A stretch of DNA of 46,774 bases from JADFNO01 sp965369945 (lineage in GTDB: Bacteria; Planctomycetota; Phycisphaerae; Phycisphaerales; SM1A02), in NCBI GenBank assembly GCA_965369945.1, contig CBDUST010000004.1:1-46774 (forward strand), read 5' to 3'. Below, in pieces: positions 32,702-40,519 of the stretch. Each line of letters starts with the position of its first letter. Within the stretch, counting starts at the first letter, position 1. The notes below the pieces were generated by a model. The model had not been told where the DNA came from, ran no database searches, and was given only the letters and a program-made list of their open reading frames with translations. A program made the position numbers and the translations under genes.

Positions 32702-33535
32702 TCATGTCGGCTCGGAGACATCCTCCACTGAATCGGTCGAAGGCGCCGAATCTGATTCGTTTGCCGACGGCAAAAACATCTTCCCCGCGGCGATTGCCAG
32801 GACAACCGCCAACATTCGCCGCAGCGCAATATGCCCGAGGCGCCGGCTGCCGATACCCGACCCGATGAACCCGCCGACGGCGACGGCTGCCCCCCACACG
32901 CCGATCGCTGCCGGCTCCAAGGGAAGCGTCGCGCCGCTACGAACGGTGCCTGCGACGACTCCTGCCAGACCCGCCAGGGAGTTTACGAGGATGAAGGCTG
33001 CACAGACACCTGCGGTTTGCCGGGCTGTGGCCCATCGCGCAAGAAGCAAGACAGGGGCGAGAAAGATCCCGCCGCCGACGCCGATTAGCCCCGAGACAAT
33101 GCCGATGACGCCGCCGGTCGCCAGCGCTGCGGGCATTGGGACGGCGCGCGTCGTTTCGGATGCGCCTTGCGGCAGGTGCGCAAACAACCTGTAAGCAGCG
33201 AACACCAAAACGACTCCAAGTACGATTTTGTAGAGCGTCGGATCGACATTGATCATCCCGCCGAGGAACGCGCACGGAACGGACGCTATAACAAACGGCC
33301 AGAGTAATCTGGGGGTAAACGCACCCACGCGTGCAAAACGAAACAGGGCGATCGAGGCGACAAGCACATTCAGCGCAAGCGCCGTCGGCCGAAGATGAGC
33401 CGGCGCCAATCCCGCCAGAGCCATCACCGCCAGGTAACCCGATCCTCCGCCGTGTCCCACCATTGCATACACGATGGCGACGACGAGAAACGCCAACCCG
33501 AGCAGCCCGATTTGATTTGCTGCGAGGTGCTCCAA
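32702..33535 (-). CDS. TauE/SafE family anion permease
   Basis: 277 aa from TTG 33535; an in-frame TGA lies just upstream, so the start cannot be earlier. About 8 membrane helices in two repeats with the signature glycine stretches: VYAMVGHGGGSGYLAVMALA in the first half and GIVSGLIGVGGGIFLAPVLL in the second. Members export or import sulfite, sulfoacetate or similar anions across the inner membrane. The C-terminal tail is polar (SANESDSAPSTDSVEDVSEPT). No sulfur-metabolism genes are adjacent, so the substrate is unknown. Confidence 0.85.
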   Translation of the reverse strand: MEHLAANQIGLLGLAFLVVAIVYAMVGHGGGSGYLAVMALAGLAPAHLRPTALALNVLVASIALFRFARVGAFTPRLLWPFVIASVPCAFLGGMINVDPTLYKIVLGVVLVFAAYRLFAHLPQGASETTRAVPMPAALATGGVIGIVSGLIGVGGGIFLAPVLLLARWATARQTAGVCAAFILVNSLAGLAGVVAGTVRSGATLPLEPAAIGVWGAAVAVGGFIGSGIGSRRLGHIALRRMLAVVLAIAAGKMFLPSANESDSAPSTDSVEDVSEPT

Positions 33536-33749
33536 GATGAATCAACCACACAAAGCCAGGAAAGGGCGCGCCCATGGCGCGCGGAGAAGGATGATAGCCG
33601 ACCGTTAAAATCGTCGCTAGGCGGGGGTTGTTGGCCGCATCGACGACTCTTGGTCCGAGAATTCGCTTGAGCGAACTGCATCGGCCCCTGGGAATACCCG
33701 ATGCTAAAGTTGAGGCGGACCACCCGCCAGGAATTGGGGATCGCTCAGC

Positions 33750-34283
33750 ATGGAACCCAACGCACCCGTCAGCCACCACCCGAAGCCGCGCTGGTCTGGA
33801 CGGCTGTGGCTGCCGTTATCGTTCGCAGGTTTGATCGTTTTGTGCATCGTGATTTTGCGCGGCGGCGCGCCTCGCTCGCATACGGTCTCACGTGTGATTC
33901 GCGACGTGCATCAGGTTGCGCTGAAGCAACCGGACGGAGGGCTGATCGGATCGTGGTGGATCGCTGCGAAAGACATCGATCCGTTGACCGGCGAGCTGCT
34001 GTCATTCAGCGTGGAGTGCGGTCCGCTGCACTTTGGATCCCGAACGGCGCTGGTCGTGGTCGATCCTGAGGCGAACACATTCCAGTTTGTGATGCAGAAT
34101 GTGGTCGTCGCTCGGGCTGATCGCGGAGACGGCCGGCGAAAGGGCCATGACTTCGTGCTGGATGTGGACTCGTACACGCTCGGGCCGATTCCATATCACA
34201 TCGATATCGTGGCGGACGACGGCCGATCGGCGCAGCGCAATCGGACCTCACTGCGGTCGGCTGCGTCGCTGGAAGACGATTGA
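33750..34283 (+). CDS. Uncharacterised membrane-anchored protein
   Basis: 177 aa, not recognised. One N-terminal membrane helix (LWLPLSFAGLIVLCIVILRG, ~residues 19-38) follows a Pro/His-rich start; the rest is predicted extracytoplasmic and strand-rich: GLIGSWWIAAKDIDPLTGEL, LSFSVECGPLHFGSRTALVV, VDPEANTFQFVMQNVVVA, DFVLDVDSYTLGPIPYHIDI. Basic C-terminus. Convergent with the kinase gene; a hairpin between them can end both. Confidence 0.6.
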   Translation: MEPNAPVSHHPKPRWSGRLWLPLSFAGLIVLCIVILRGGAPRSHTVSRVIRDVHQVALKQPDGGLIGSWWIAAKDIDPLTGELLSFSVECGPLHFGSRTALVVVDPEANTFQFVMQNVVVARADRGDGRRKGHDFVLDVDSYTLGPIPYHIDIVADDGRSAQRNRTSLRSAASLEDD

Positions 34284-34316
34284 GGCAATCTTGAATCTGC
34301 TGCCGCCTTGGCGCAC

Positions 34317-34347
34317 ACAAAGAAACCCGCAAACTGAGGTTACGGGT
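34317..34347 (-). terminator. Intrinsic terminator of the sigma-kinase operon
   Basis: On the minus strand ACCCGTAA, a 7-nt loop and TTGCGGGT (34347-34325) form an 8-bp stem with one G-T pair, followed by TTTCTTTG. It lies 39 bp after the kinase stop. Confidence 0.6.
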
Positions 34348-34385
34348 GTAGGGGTCGAGATTCGTGTTGTCTCAGTCAGACGAAG

Positions 34386-36701
34386 TCAGTTGTGACGCAC
34401 TTCGTCGGCCTCAGAATCCGCGAGCTCGAGCTTGAGCGCGGGGATCAACGCCCACCTGATTCGTTCGTGCGGTGCGCCCTCGCCGGACGTGGCGGTGATG
34501 CGGAGAATACCTGCAAGATCGTTATCGAGGATTGTCTTTCGCAGCAGCTTCGGCAACGGCTTGTCAGGATCGATCACCCCAGCGGGAAGGTACTTGCGTA
34601 TTTGAACCTCCATGTCGGCGTCATCGGTAACGACGCGCCACCCACTACCGCGGTACTTCTGAAGCATGTTGTGTACCTTGGCTTGCACCAACGGATTGGC
34701 GGCGGCGGGATGGTCGTTGAGGAACAGCCAAGCGCGACTGGCTGCTGCCGACGGAGGAATGGGCAAGATGTACGGCGCCGCGGCTATATCCCGGCTTGTG
34801 GAGATAGTGGCGTTCTGCCGACTGTAACGTTGAGCCAGGAGCACAAAGCCCACGATCATCGCCAACACGACATACCCGATCGCAGGCGTCGAGCGGTGCT
34901 CAGAATGACGGCGGCGAAGATGAGTACGCGTGCGGTTACGGATCTCCTTGGCTCGTGCGCGTGCAGCTTTGATCTGCTCGCGCGCTGCTCGCCTGGGGCT
35001 AATCGTGCGATCGCGCACCTGCTGACGAAGCGCGGCTGTATCCGCTCGGAACGCTCTGGCCTGTTCACGGAACACCGTTGCGCCTTGCTGCACGGCAGCA
35101 GCCACTTGCGGAGTCGCAGGCTGAGGGGCAACCGCCGGCTCACCGGCGTCAGCGACGTCATAGGCGCCAGTCCACCAATTGGTAACGCGAAGCAAAGGGC
35201 GTCGACCGCGCGTAGGCTTCGCCGGTTGGGCGGCTGGCGACGGGAACGAACCGACATGCACGCCTTGTTGATCCACCGAAACACCCCAGCCTCGGACATC
35301 AGCAGCCTCCGCCGGATCGTTGGGCGGCTTGGGCGAACCGGCTGCGGCCACCACCTGCGCTACACCCGCTTGATCCACAACGAACTGCCCATGACCTGAT
35401 CCGGCCACCGACGGCAAATGTGCCGGTTTGACCGAGAACGGATCGGGCGCGCTGCTGAGATACCGCAAGTCCGCAAGCATCTGGTCGGCCGTTTCGTATC
35501 GCTTGTTGTAGTCAGCCATGGATCGGCGAATGATCCACCGCATTGCTTCGGGGCTTCGTTTGTTATACGCGCTCAATCCGCCGTGCGCGGGGAATGTATT
35601 TTCCGTGATGAAGTAAAGCACAGCGCCAACGGCGTAGATATCGAACTTCGCACCGTCAACTTGATGCACTTTGACGCCGCGAAGCGCCATTCGCACCATC
35701 TCCGGATCGCGGAAGTACTCCGTGCCATGCGTTGTCAGCGTCATGGCTGAGCGCAACGGCGTGACCAGTCCAAGGTCGACCACATGAGCTCGGCCGCCAT
35801 GAATGATGATGTTCTCCGGCTTGACGTCCTTGTGCCAAAGCCCCCCGCGGTGATACTCAGAGAGCGTTCCCAGCAGATCCTCGACGTAGCCGAAGACAAC
35901 GCCGAGCTGCGGAGTGCTGAGGCCGTTGGAACTTGACTTGCCATGCAGTTGCCGAGTGATGAGTCCGAGATGATCGCCCTCGTGGTACGGCATGATATAG
36001 AAGAACCGATGCTCATCCATGCCATGCTCAAGCACCAGCCCGAGTTGCTTGGCGGCCTCAAGCGCACGCGACTCACGGACAATCTGCGGCAGCGATGAAC
36101 CGTCGGTCAGCGCAAACGACTTGATGACGACGCGATCGGGCAACTCACTATTTCGGGCTCGCTTGGCAGCGTTGGGCTCAGCGATATACAACTTCGCGCC
36201 CGATCCACCGCCGGGCAACGAACCGACGATCGTGTACCCGTCATATTGCCCGGCGCGACGCGAGGGCTTGTCAGACGTCGGGGCATTGATCATCGCCTCG
36301 TTGACGCGCTCCTCGACACCCTCAAGCAGACCGCCGAGCAAGATAAGCCGCAAAGGACGTTGCAGCGCAACGCGGTAGATACAGTTGCTGCCGATGCTAC
36401 ATTCGCGCTTGATTGACTTGCCGAAGTGTCCCGCTGCGGACCATCGACCGATCACGATATTCATAAGTAAAAGCGGCATAAGCACGATCATCGCGATGAT
36501 CGAACCGACAAAGCGCACCGAGTCTCTCAGCATGCCGCTGATGAACTGATAGATGTGCGCAATGAACCAGCCAATGCCCTTGAACACGCCAACGACGAGC
36601 CAGCCGACGCCCTTGAGCAGCGGCACGAGCACGAAGGCGATCACGAGGCCAGCCACGACTAAGCCAAGTAGGAACAGGATGAGTCCGCCTATGGATACCA
36701 T
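34386..36701 (-). CDS. Membrane-anchored Ser/Thr protein kinase
   Basis: 771 aa; GGGAG lies 8 nt before the ATG. Unusual order: two or three membrane segments first (LILFLLGLVVAGLVIAFVLV, then a segment near residues 30-50 and one near 65-85), then the kinase domain (~155-410), a Pro/Ala-rich linker, a basic coil (RAAREQIKAARARAKEIRN), another membrane helix (IGYVVLAMIVGFVLLAQ, ~residue 630) and a C-terminal ~130-residue extracytoplasmic domain. Kinase motifs: LPGGGSGAKLYIAEP (glycine loop), VIKSF (Lys), LWHKDVKPENIII (catalytic loop, HKD for HRD), VVDLGLVTPL (DLG for DFG) and TEYFRDPE (for APE). It follows a sigma factor gene by 56 bp. The role as signal transducer for that sigma factor is inferred. 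Confidence 0.85.
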   Translation of the reverse strand: MVSIGGLILFLLGLVVAGLVIAFVLVPLLKGVGWLVVGVFKGIGWFIAHIYQFISGMLRDSVRFVGSIIAMIVLMPLLLMNIVIGRWSAAGHFGKSIKRECSIGSNCIYRVALQRPLRLILLGGLLEGVEERVNEAMINAPTSDKPSRRAGQYDGYTIVGSLPGGGSGAKLYIAEPNAAKRARNSELPDRVVIKSFALTDGSSLPQIVRESRALEAAKQLGLVLEHGMDEHRFFYIMPYHEGDHLGLITRQLHGKSSSNGLSTPQLGVVFGYVEDLLGTLSEYHRGGLWHKDVKPENIIIHGGRAHVVDLGLVTPLRSAMTLTTHGTEYFRDPEMVRMALRGVKVHQVDGAKFDIYAVGAVLYFITENTFPAHGGLSAYNKRSPEAMRWIIRRSMADYNKRYETADQMLADLRYLSSAPDPFSVKPAHLPSVAGSGHGQFVVDQAGVAQVVAAAGSPKPPNDPAEAADVRGWGVSVDQQGVHVGSFPSPAAQPAKPTRGRRPLLRVTNWWTGAYDVADAGEPAVAPQPATPQVAAAVQQGATVFREQARAFRADTAALRQQVRDRTISPRRAAREQIKAARARAKEIRNRTRTHLRRRHSEHRSTPAIGYVVLAMIVGFVLLAQRYSRQNATISTSRDIAAAPYILPIPPSAAASRAWLFLNDHPAAANPLVQAKVHNMLQKYRGSGWRVVTDDADMEVQIRKYLPAGVIDPDKPLPKLLRKTILDNDLAGILRITATSGEGAPHERIRWALIPALKLELADSEADEVRHN

Positions 36702-36757
36702 TTCTTTATCTCCCTACCAGTCTGCCGCACCATGCGGCGGGAGTGAACGTAAACCTT

Positions 36758-37498
36758 CTAGAACACTTCTGAGGCTGCTGCCTCGTCCCGGACTAACAAC
36801 TGTGATTGTCTGTGATAGATATCTCGAAGTCCGTCGTCGAACATTACATCATCGTCGTTGAGGCCCGCTCGTTGCGCCTCCTGCTGCTCATCCGCCGTGA
36901 AACTGTAGGTCGCGATCGTCTCTGCCAACCGACGGCGCAGCAGCTCACGCACGCGCTGCAAGTATCTGCTCACCGTCGGTTCGCTCACACCCAGCTGCGC
37001 CGCGACCTCTTTGCCGGACGTACCGTCAAACACACGCATTCGATACACCTGAAACGGCATGAAGTCCGCTTCGGTTTCCGTCTTGCGGATTGCCGCATAG
37101 ACCTTGGCCCGGAACACGCTTTGTTCATAAGCCGCGTCGGCCTCAATAGAGGCAGCTTGGCTCATGAACCGCTCGTCAAACTCGGTCGGCTTTCGCCCGC
37201 CGCCACGCTTCAGCGCCATGCGGCGATCGATCTCATCACCCAAGGCATGTTTGGCGATGGACAAGAGCCAGGTGCTGAACCTCGCTCCACGGCTGGGGTC
37301 ATACCGGTCGATTGAATCCGAAAGCGCCGCCAACGTCTCCTGTGTGAGGTCCCGGACGGTCTCGACGCCGATCCGGCCTCGGCCCCATTTAGAGAGCTGG
37401 GCGCGCAGCACCGGGCCGAACGTTTCCCACAGTTCATACCACGCAGCCTCATCGCGATCGCGAAGCCGCTTGACAAAAGATGTCGTCAGCGTGTTCAT
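36758..37498 (-). CDS. ECF-type RNA polymerase sigma factor with C-terminal extension
   Basis: 246 aa from ATG 37498 (GTG 37501 is the alternative; GGAG lies close upstream). Region 2: RDLTQETLAALSDSIDRYDP, ARFSTWLLSIAKHALGDEID. Region 4: FDGTSGKEVAAQLGVSEP, TVSRYLQRVRELLRRRLAET. It directs RNA polymerase to specific promoters. About 45 residues follow region 4 (ADEQQEAQRAGLNDDDVMF onward), longer than in simple ECF sigmas, and could be the contact for regulation. No anti-sigma gene is adjacent; instead a Ser/Thr kinase follows, an arrangement known from several planctomycete ECF groups. Upstream is a 339-bp regulatory gap to the divergent coiled-coil gene. Confidence 0.85.
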   Translation of the reverse strand: MNTLTTSFVKRLRDRDEAAWYELWETFGPVLRAQLSKWGRGRIGVETVRDLTQETLAALSDSIDRYDPSRGARFSTWLLSIAKHALGDEIDRRMALKRGGGRKPTEFDERFMSQAASIEADAAYEQSVFRAKVYAAIRKTETEADFMPFQVYRMRVFDGTSGKEVAAQLGVSEPTVSRYLQRVRELLRRRLAETIATYSFTADEQQEAQRAGLNDDDVMFDDGLRDIYHRQSQLLVRDEAAASEVF

Positions 37499-37501
37499 CA
37501 C

Positions 37502-37837
37502 TCCATCCGGTTGTTAGGCGAGCGGCACCCGGCGTTTCAGGTTAACCGCTGCATCCTGCGGCGATTCCTTATCTGTCAAGTGTACGAGGCTGCCCGCCTG
37601 CTTAGACGTCGCAATCCATTCATTTGCGGACATTCCAGCGCGAAACGTCAAATAAGGGCGGTTTTCGGACCGCCAGTGACCGCCAGCCGACCCTTCAGTC
37701 ACTTTCAACACCAAAAAAGACGCTTTCCCGTGAAAACCCAAGGTCCAGCCTCCCAATGACATTGACGAGACCAGCGTGCCCTAGACGCCTATTTGAACGA
37801 AACCCCCGTCAGGCTTTCAAGCTGAAAGGAACCAACA
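37502..37837. other. Divergent regulatory gap between sigma factor and coiled-coil genes
   Basis: No convincing gene; three overlapping small frames in this interval lack family features. Contains two adjacent 10-bp direct repeats GACCGCCAG(T/C) at 37668-37687, preceded by a small hairpin GGCGGT, loop TTTCGG, ACCGCC. Promoters for the two divergent transcripts should lie here, but no clear -35/-10 pair was identified. Confidence 0.45.
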
Positions 37838-38764
37838 ATGAGCTTCACACGATCTATTATCAGGTGGGGCCTGATCAGTGGACTGGCACTTGGTGGCCTG
37901 ACGTTGCTGATCGGTCCGCAAAAAGTCGCCTACGGCCTTCATCAGATCCGAGCACAAGCACAGATGATCGTCGATCGCGTCGGGGACGAGCCCGCCGCTC
38001 TGCGACACCAACTGGAGCGAATGGCTGACCAATACCCCGACCGCATCGCCACCGTCCGTGGTGAACTGGCCGAGGTCGAGCATCAGTTGGCCCAGTTCAA
38101 CCGCGATGCTGAGATCTCCAACCGAGTCGTGGCCATGACCACCGAGGATCTGACCGAGCTCAAGACCCTCGTGGTAAACGTCAGCAATCCCGGCAATCGC
38201 TCTTTCCTGCGATTCAAGGGTGTCCGCTTCGACGTGCCCCAGGCTTACACCGAAGCGCAGCGCATCAACGATGTCCGTATCAACTATCAGGATCGCGCTG
38301 CTTCCAACGTGCAACAGATCAGCATGCTCACTGAGCAGAAGAGCCGTCTCACCGAAATCTGCGATCGACTCGAAAGTGAGTACGCGACCTTCCAGACGCA
38401 GATGTGGCAGCTTGATAGTCAGATCGACGCCATCGAGCGCAACGAGCGACTCATCGAGATGACCAAGGACCTCCAGGCCACGCTCGACAGTTACGACCGC
38501 TGGGGTGAGATCGGCAACCTCAAGCAACTTCAAGGCAAGCTGGCTGAACTCCGCACGATCCAGAAGGCTCAGCTTGACACTCTCCGTCAGACCGGCCTTC
38601 GCATCGACTACGCCAAGCAAGCCGCTTCCCAGATCGACTCGCCCGGCGTTGACGTGCGAGCCCATCCCTTCGACGGCATCGATGTGAACGTCGAAACCAA
38701 CGAAGACACCCCGGCAGTAGTCGACTCCTTCGCCTGGTTCGACAAGCCCCGCATCGCCCAATAA
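37838..38764 (+). CDS. Membrane-anchored coiled-coil protein
   Basis: 308 aa; AAGGA stands 8-9 nt before the ATG. One N-terminal membrane helix (IIRWGLISGLALGGLTLLIG), then almost entirely helical coiled coil: QIRAQAQMIVDRVGDEPAAL, RHQLERMADQYPDRIATV, RGELAEVEHQLAQFNRDAEI; later SMLTEQKSRLTEICDRLESE. A short central strand segment (NPGNRSFLRFKGVRFDVPQA) and a polar tail follow. Not PspA itself but similar in general look. No enzyme motif. It is divergent from the sigma/kinase operon. The stop is followed by a strong terminator lying inside a decayed insertion sequence. Function unknown; an envelope-stress output or sensor is possible. Confidence 0.7.
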   Translation: MSFTRSIIRWGLISGLALGGLTLLIGPQKVAYGLHQIRAQAQMIVDRVGDEPAALRHQLERMADQYPDRIATVRGELAEVEHQLAQFNRDAEISNRVVAMTTEDLTELKTLVVNVSNPGNRSFLRFKGVRFDVPQAYTEAQRINDVRINYQDRAASNVQQISMLTEQKSRLTEICDRLESEYATFQTQMWQLDSQIDAIERNERLIEMTKDLQATLDSYDRWGEIGNLKQLQGKLAELRTIQKAQLDTLRQTGLRIDYAKQAASQIDSPGVDVRAHPFDGIDVNVETNEDTPAVVDSFAWFDKPRIAQ

Positions 38765-38802
38765 GTCGAGCCCTCACCCTTACCCACAATTTTGCAGATC
38801 AG

Positions 38803-38830
38803 CGGCACATCTGAACGATGTGCCGTTTTT
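38803..38830 (+). terminator. Rho-independent terminator of the coiled-coil gene
   Basis: CGGCACATC, loop TGAAC, GATGTGCCG (perfect 9 bp) followed by TTTTTC. It lies inside the left part of the decayed IS, 38 bp after the coiled-coil stop codon. Confidence 0.88.
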
Positions 38831-39101
38831 CTTCCAATCGACTGACAGGAGGTCGTCAATGATGTCCCAGGATGCGATGATGTGCGTGAGAAGGCGCCGC
38901 CGGCCGGCGACATGGATTGCGGTGGCCGCCAAACTGGGCCGACACAGAGCACGCAGACTCACGCCGCGTCAATTCATGCTGACGATCGCCAAGCGAGGCG
39001 GCTATCTGGATCGGAAGCACGATCCCCAGGCGGGCTGGAAAGTGTTGTAGCGTGGCTGGTACGACATCAGTCTGTTGGTGGAAGGAGTAGAACTCAGATG
39101 A
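38820..39101 (+). pseudogene. Transposase C-terminal fragment (IS4-like), interrupted by a nonsense codon
   Basis: The frame reads WIAVAAKLGRHRARRLTPRQ, then FMLTIAKRGGYLDRKHD and GWKVL, then TAG at 39048-39050, then RGWYDISLLVEGVELR and TGA at 39099. The LTPRxFxxxIAxxGGYLxRKxD...GWxxLWRGW...LVEG pattern is the C-terminal end of IS4-type DDE transposases. Where the family has Trp, this copy has TAG (TGG to TAG). Homology is clear only from about 38913; the catalytic DDE part is missing. Bounded by inverted repeats at 38772 and 39139. Confidence 0.72.
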
Positions 39102-39207
39102 CAAAGACTCTTACGCACCAGATGTGGGTAAGGGTGAGGACCAGAGTCCCTGGGCTTCTTCGACGTTCAAATGCGCTACCCATAGCGTAACGCAGTTCGA
39201 AGAATCC

Positions 39208-39819
39208 TCAGCGGCGCCCCCGTTGATCCGCCAGGCGCTCTTCCCAACGGGTGTCGAGATCATGGGGGACGTTGACCAGGTCAAGCAATTTGCCGGCCAT
39301 GAAATCCACCAGGTCATCCACGGACTTGGGAAGTAAATAAAACCCCGGCGAGAGCGGCGCGATGATCGCTCCAGCTTCACTTAGGCGCTTCATGTTGCAA
39401 ATATCGATGTGACTGGCCGGAGACTCGCGCACGGCGAGGACCAAACGGCGGCGCTCTTTGAGCGTGACGGCCGCTGCTCGCTTCAGCAGATTGTCGCCGA
39501 GCCCCGCTGCGATCGCACCGAGCGTGTTACTCGAACACGGCACGACAATCATCCCATCATGAAGAAACGAACCGGAAGCGATCGCTGCACCGACGTCGTT
39601 GTCGTTATAGATCGTCACAAGCTCGCCGCGCCCGGCGGTGAGCGCATCGGGGTCGAGCTTCTTCAACCCCAGTTCATCGAACATCAACCGTCTGCCGTAG
39701 CTGGAGAGAGTCAGATGGATTTGAACATCCGCTTCGGCCAGTAGCTGCATGATGCGAAGGGCGTATGCCGCGCCGCTGGCTCCGGTGATTCCGACGATGA
39801 TGCGAGTGGCAGAGGGCAT
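39208..39819 (-). CDS. ubiX: Flavin prenyltransferase UbiX
   Basis: 203 aa from ATG 39819; TTG 39822 is only 1 codon upstream. It makes prenylated FMN, the cofactor of UbiD-type decarboxylases. Motifs: IIVGITGASGAAYALRIMQ (FMN-binding), DGMIVVPCSSNTLGAIAAGL, RAAAVTLKERRRLVLAVRES and GAIIAPLSPGFYLLPKSVDD. No ubiD lies in the window. The start codon lies inside an octamer array (39817-39864) that runs on upstream, and there is no Shine-Dalgarno box. The C-terminus (HDLDTRWEERLADQRGRR) is basic. Confidence 0.93.
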   Translation of the reverse strand: MPSATRIIVGITGASGAAYALRIMQLLAEADVQIHLTLSSYGRRLMFDELGLKKLDPDALTAGRGELVTIYNDNDVGAAIASGSFLHDGMIVVPCSSNTLGAIAAGLGDNLLKRAAAVTLKERRRLVLAVRESPASHIDICNMKRLSEAGAIIAPLSPGFYLLPKSVDDLVDFMAGKLLDLVNVPHDLDTRWEERLADQRGRR

Positions 39820-39864
39820 CAAGGCATCATGGCATCAAGGCATCAAGGCATCAAGGCATCAAGG
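39817..39864. repeat. Octamer tandem array, unit CATCAAGG, overlapping the ubiX start
   Basis: Six consecutive 8-nt units: CATCAAGG, CATCATGG, then four CATCAAGG. On the minus strand each unit reads CC(T/A)TGATG, so every unit offers an ATG; the last one is the ubiX start. The same unit is found at 13331-13374 in the opposite orientation. Confidence 0.85.
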
Positions 39865-39946
39865 GCGATCATTTTCCCAGACTATGATCCAGAGGCGGAA
39901 GTGGTACACTGCCGGGTCAAATGACTCTTGATGGAGGGGCGAAACG

Positions 39947-40462
39947 ATGAAGATCGCAGCCTTGGTGGGATTGAGCGTGGTAGTCGTGACCGCCTGCGCA
40001 CCAATCGCGACGTATCCGCCGCTGGATGGTGCAGTTGAGCTAAGCAACCCTGCGCTCGAACCTATTCCGACGCTGATGGCCGAATCGATTCGCTATGCGC
40101 AGAGCCGCTACGGCGATGGAGCTGGGGGATTTGCCATCAATCTTCCTCCCAACACACCGACTGCGGTGTACGAGACGGTCATCGCCCGCCTTGGAAGATG
40201 TCATCCGCAGTTTGACCGGGACGAGCCGGCCTATCACGTGACATCGGTCCGGGCCCGGGGTCTGAAGGCTGAGGTTGACCTTTTCTATCCGAGGACGGAC
40301 GGGTATTATGAATTCGTCACGATCTCATTTCGGCGTGACGTTCTCAGAGGATACGAGGTTGCCAACACGCGGCTATGGCGCACGGACGACCATCCGCCAG
40401 GGCCGAACTACCAGCCGTCGGCCGAGGCAACCGTCGCTGCGCCGGAGGATGCGGGCGAGTAA
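39947..40462 (+). CDS. Uncharacterised lipoprotein
   Basis: 171 aa. GGAGGGG lies 8-9 nt before the ATG. A short signal with lipobox (VVVVTAC, Cys17) predicts a lipid-anchored envelope protein. The mature part contains PIPTLMAESIRYAQSRYGDG, a central segment YETVIARLGRCHPQFD and strands VTSVRARGLKAEVDLFYPRT and YYEFVTISFRRDVLRGYEV. Not recognised. The C-terminus is low complexity (PPGPNYQPSAEATVAAPED). Next gene: an epimerase on the same strand after a 57-bp gap. Confidence 0.65.
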   Translation: MKIAALVGLSVVVVTACAPIATYPPLDGAVELSNPALEPIPTLMAESIRYAQSRYGDGAGGFAINLPPNTPTAVYETVIARLGRCHPQFDRDEPAYHVTSVRARGLKAEVDLFYPRTDGYYEFVTISFRRDVLRGYEVANTRLWRTDDHPPGPNYQPSAEATVAAPEDAGE

Positions 40463-40519
40463 CGTTGATCTTGAATTCCGTACTTCGCTGCGTGTATGGC
40501 GGCTAGACTGTTGAGCCAC

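Larger units (their letters stand above)
38772..39139. mobile_element. Decayed insertion sequence with 17-bp terminal inverted repeats
   Basis: CCTCACCCTTACCCACA (38772-38788) and TGTGGGTAAGGGTGAGG (39123-39139) are perfect 17-bp inverted repeats delimiting 368 bp. Between them lies the C-terminal remnant of a transposase-like frame. It is far too short for a full element, so it is an internally deleted copy. The left end is 7 bp after the coiled-coil gene stop. No target duplication was obvious. Confidence 0.75.

Noticed and set aside
37514..37762. Minus-strand frame of 82 codons in the sigma/coiled-coil gap
   Set aside because: No ribosome binding site, no recognised pattern, and two plus-strand frames overlap it; treated as regulatory sequence.
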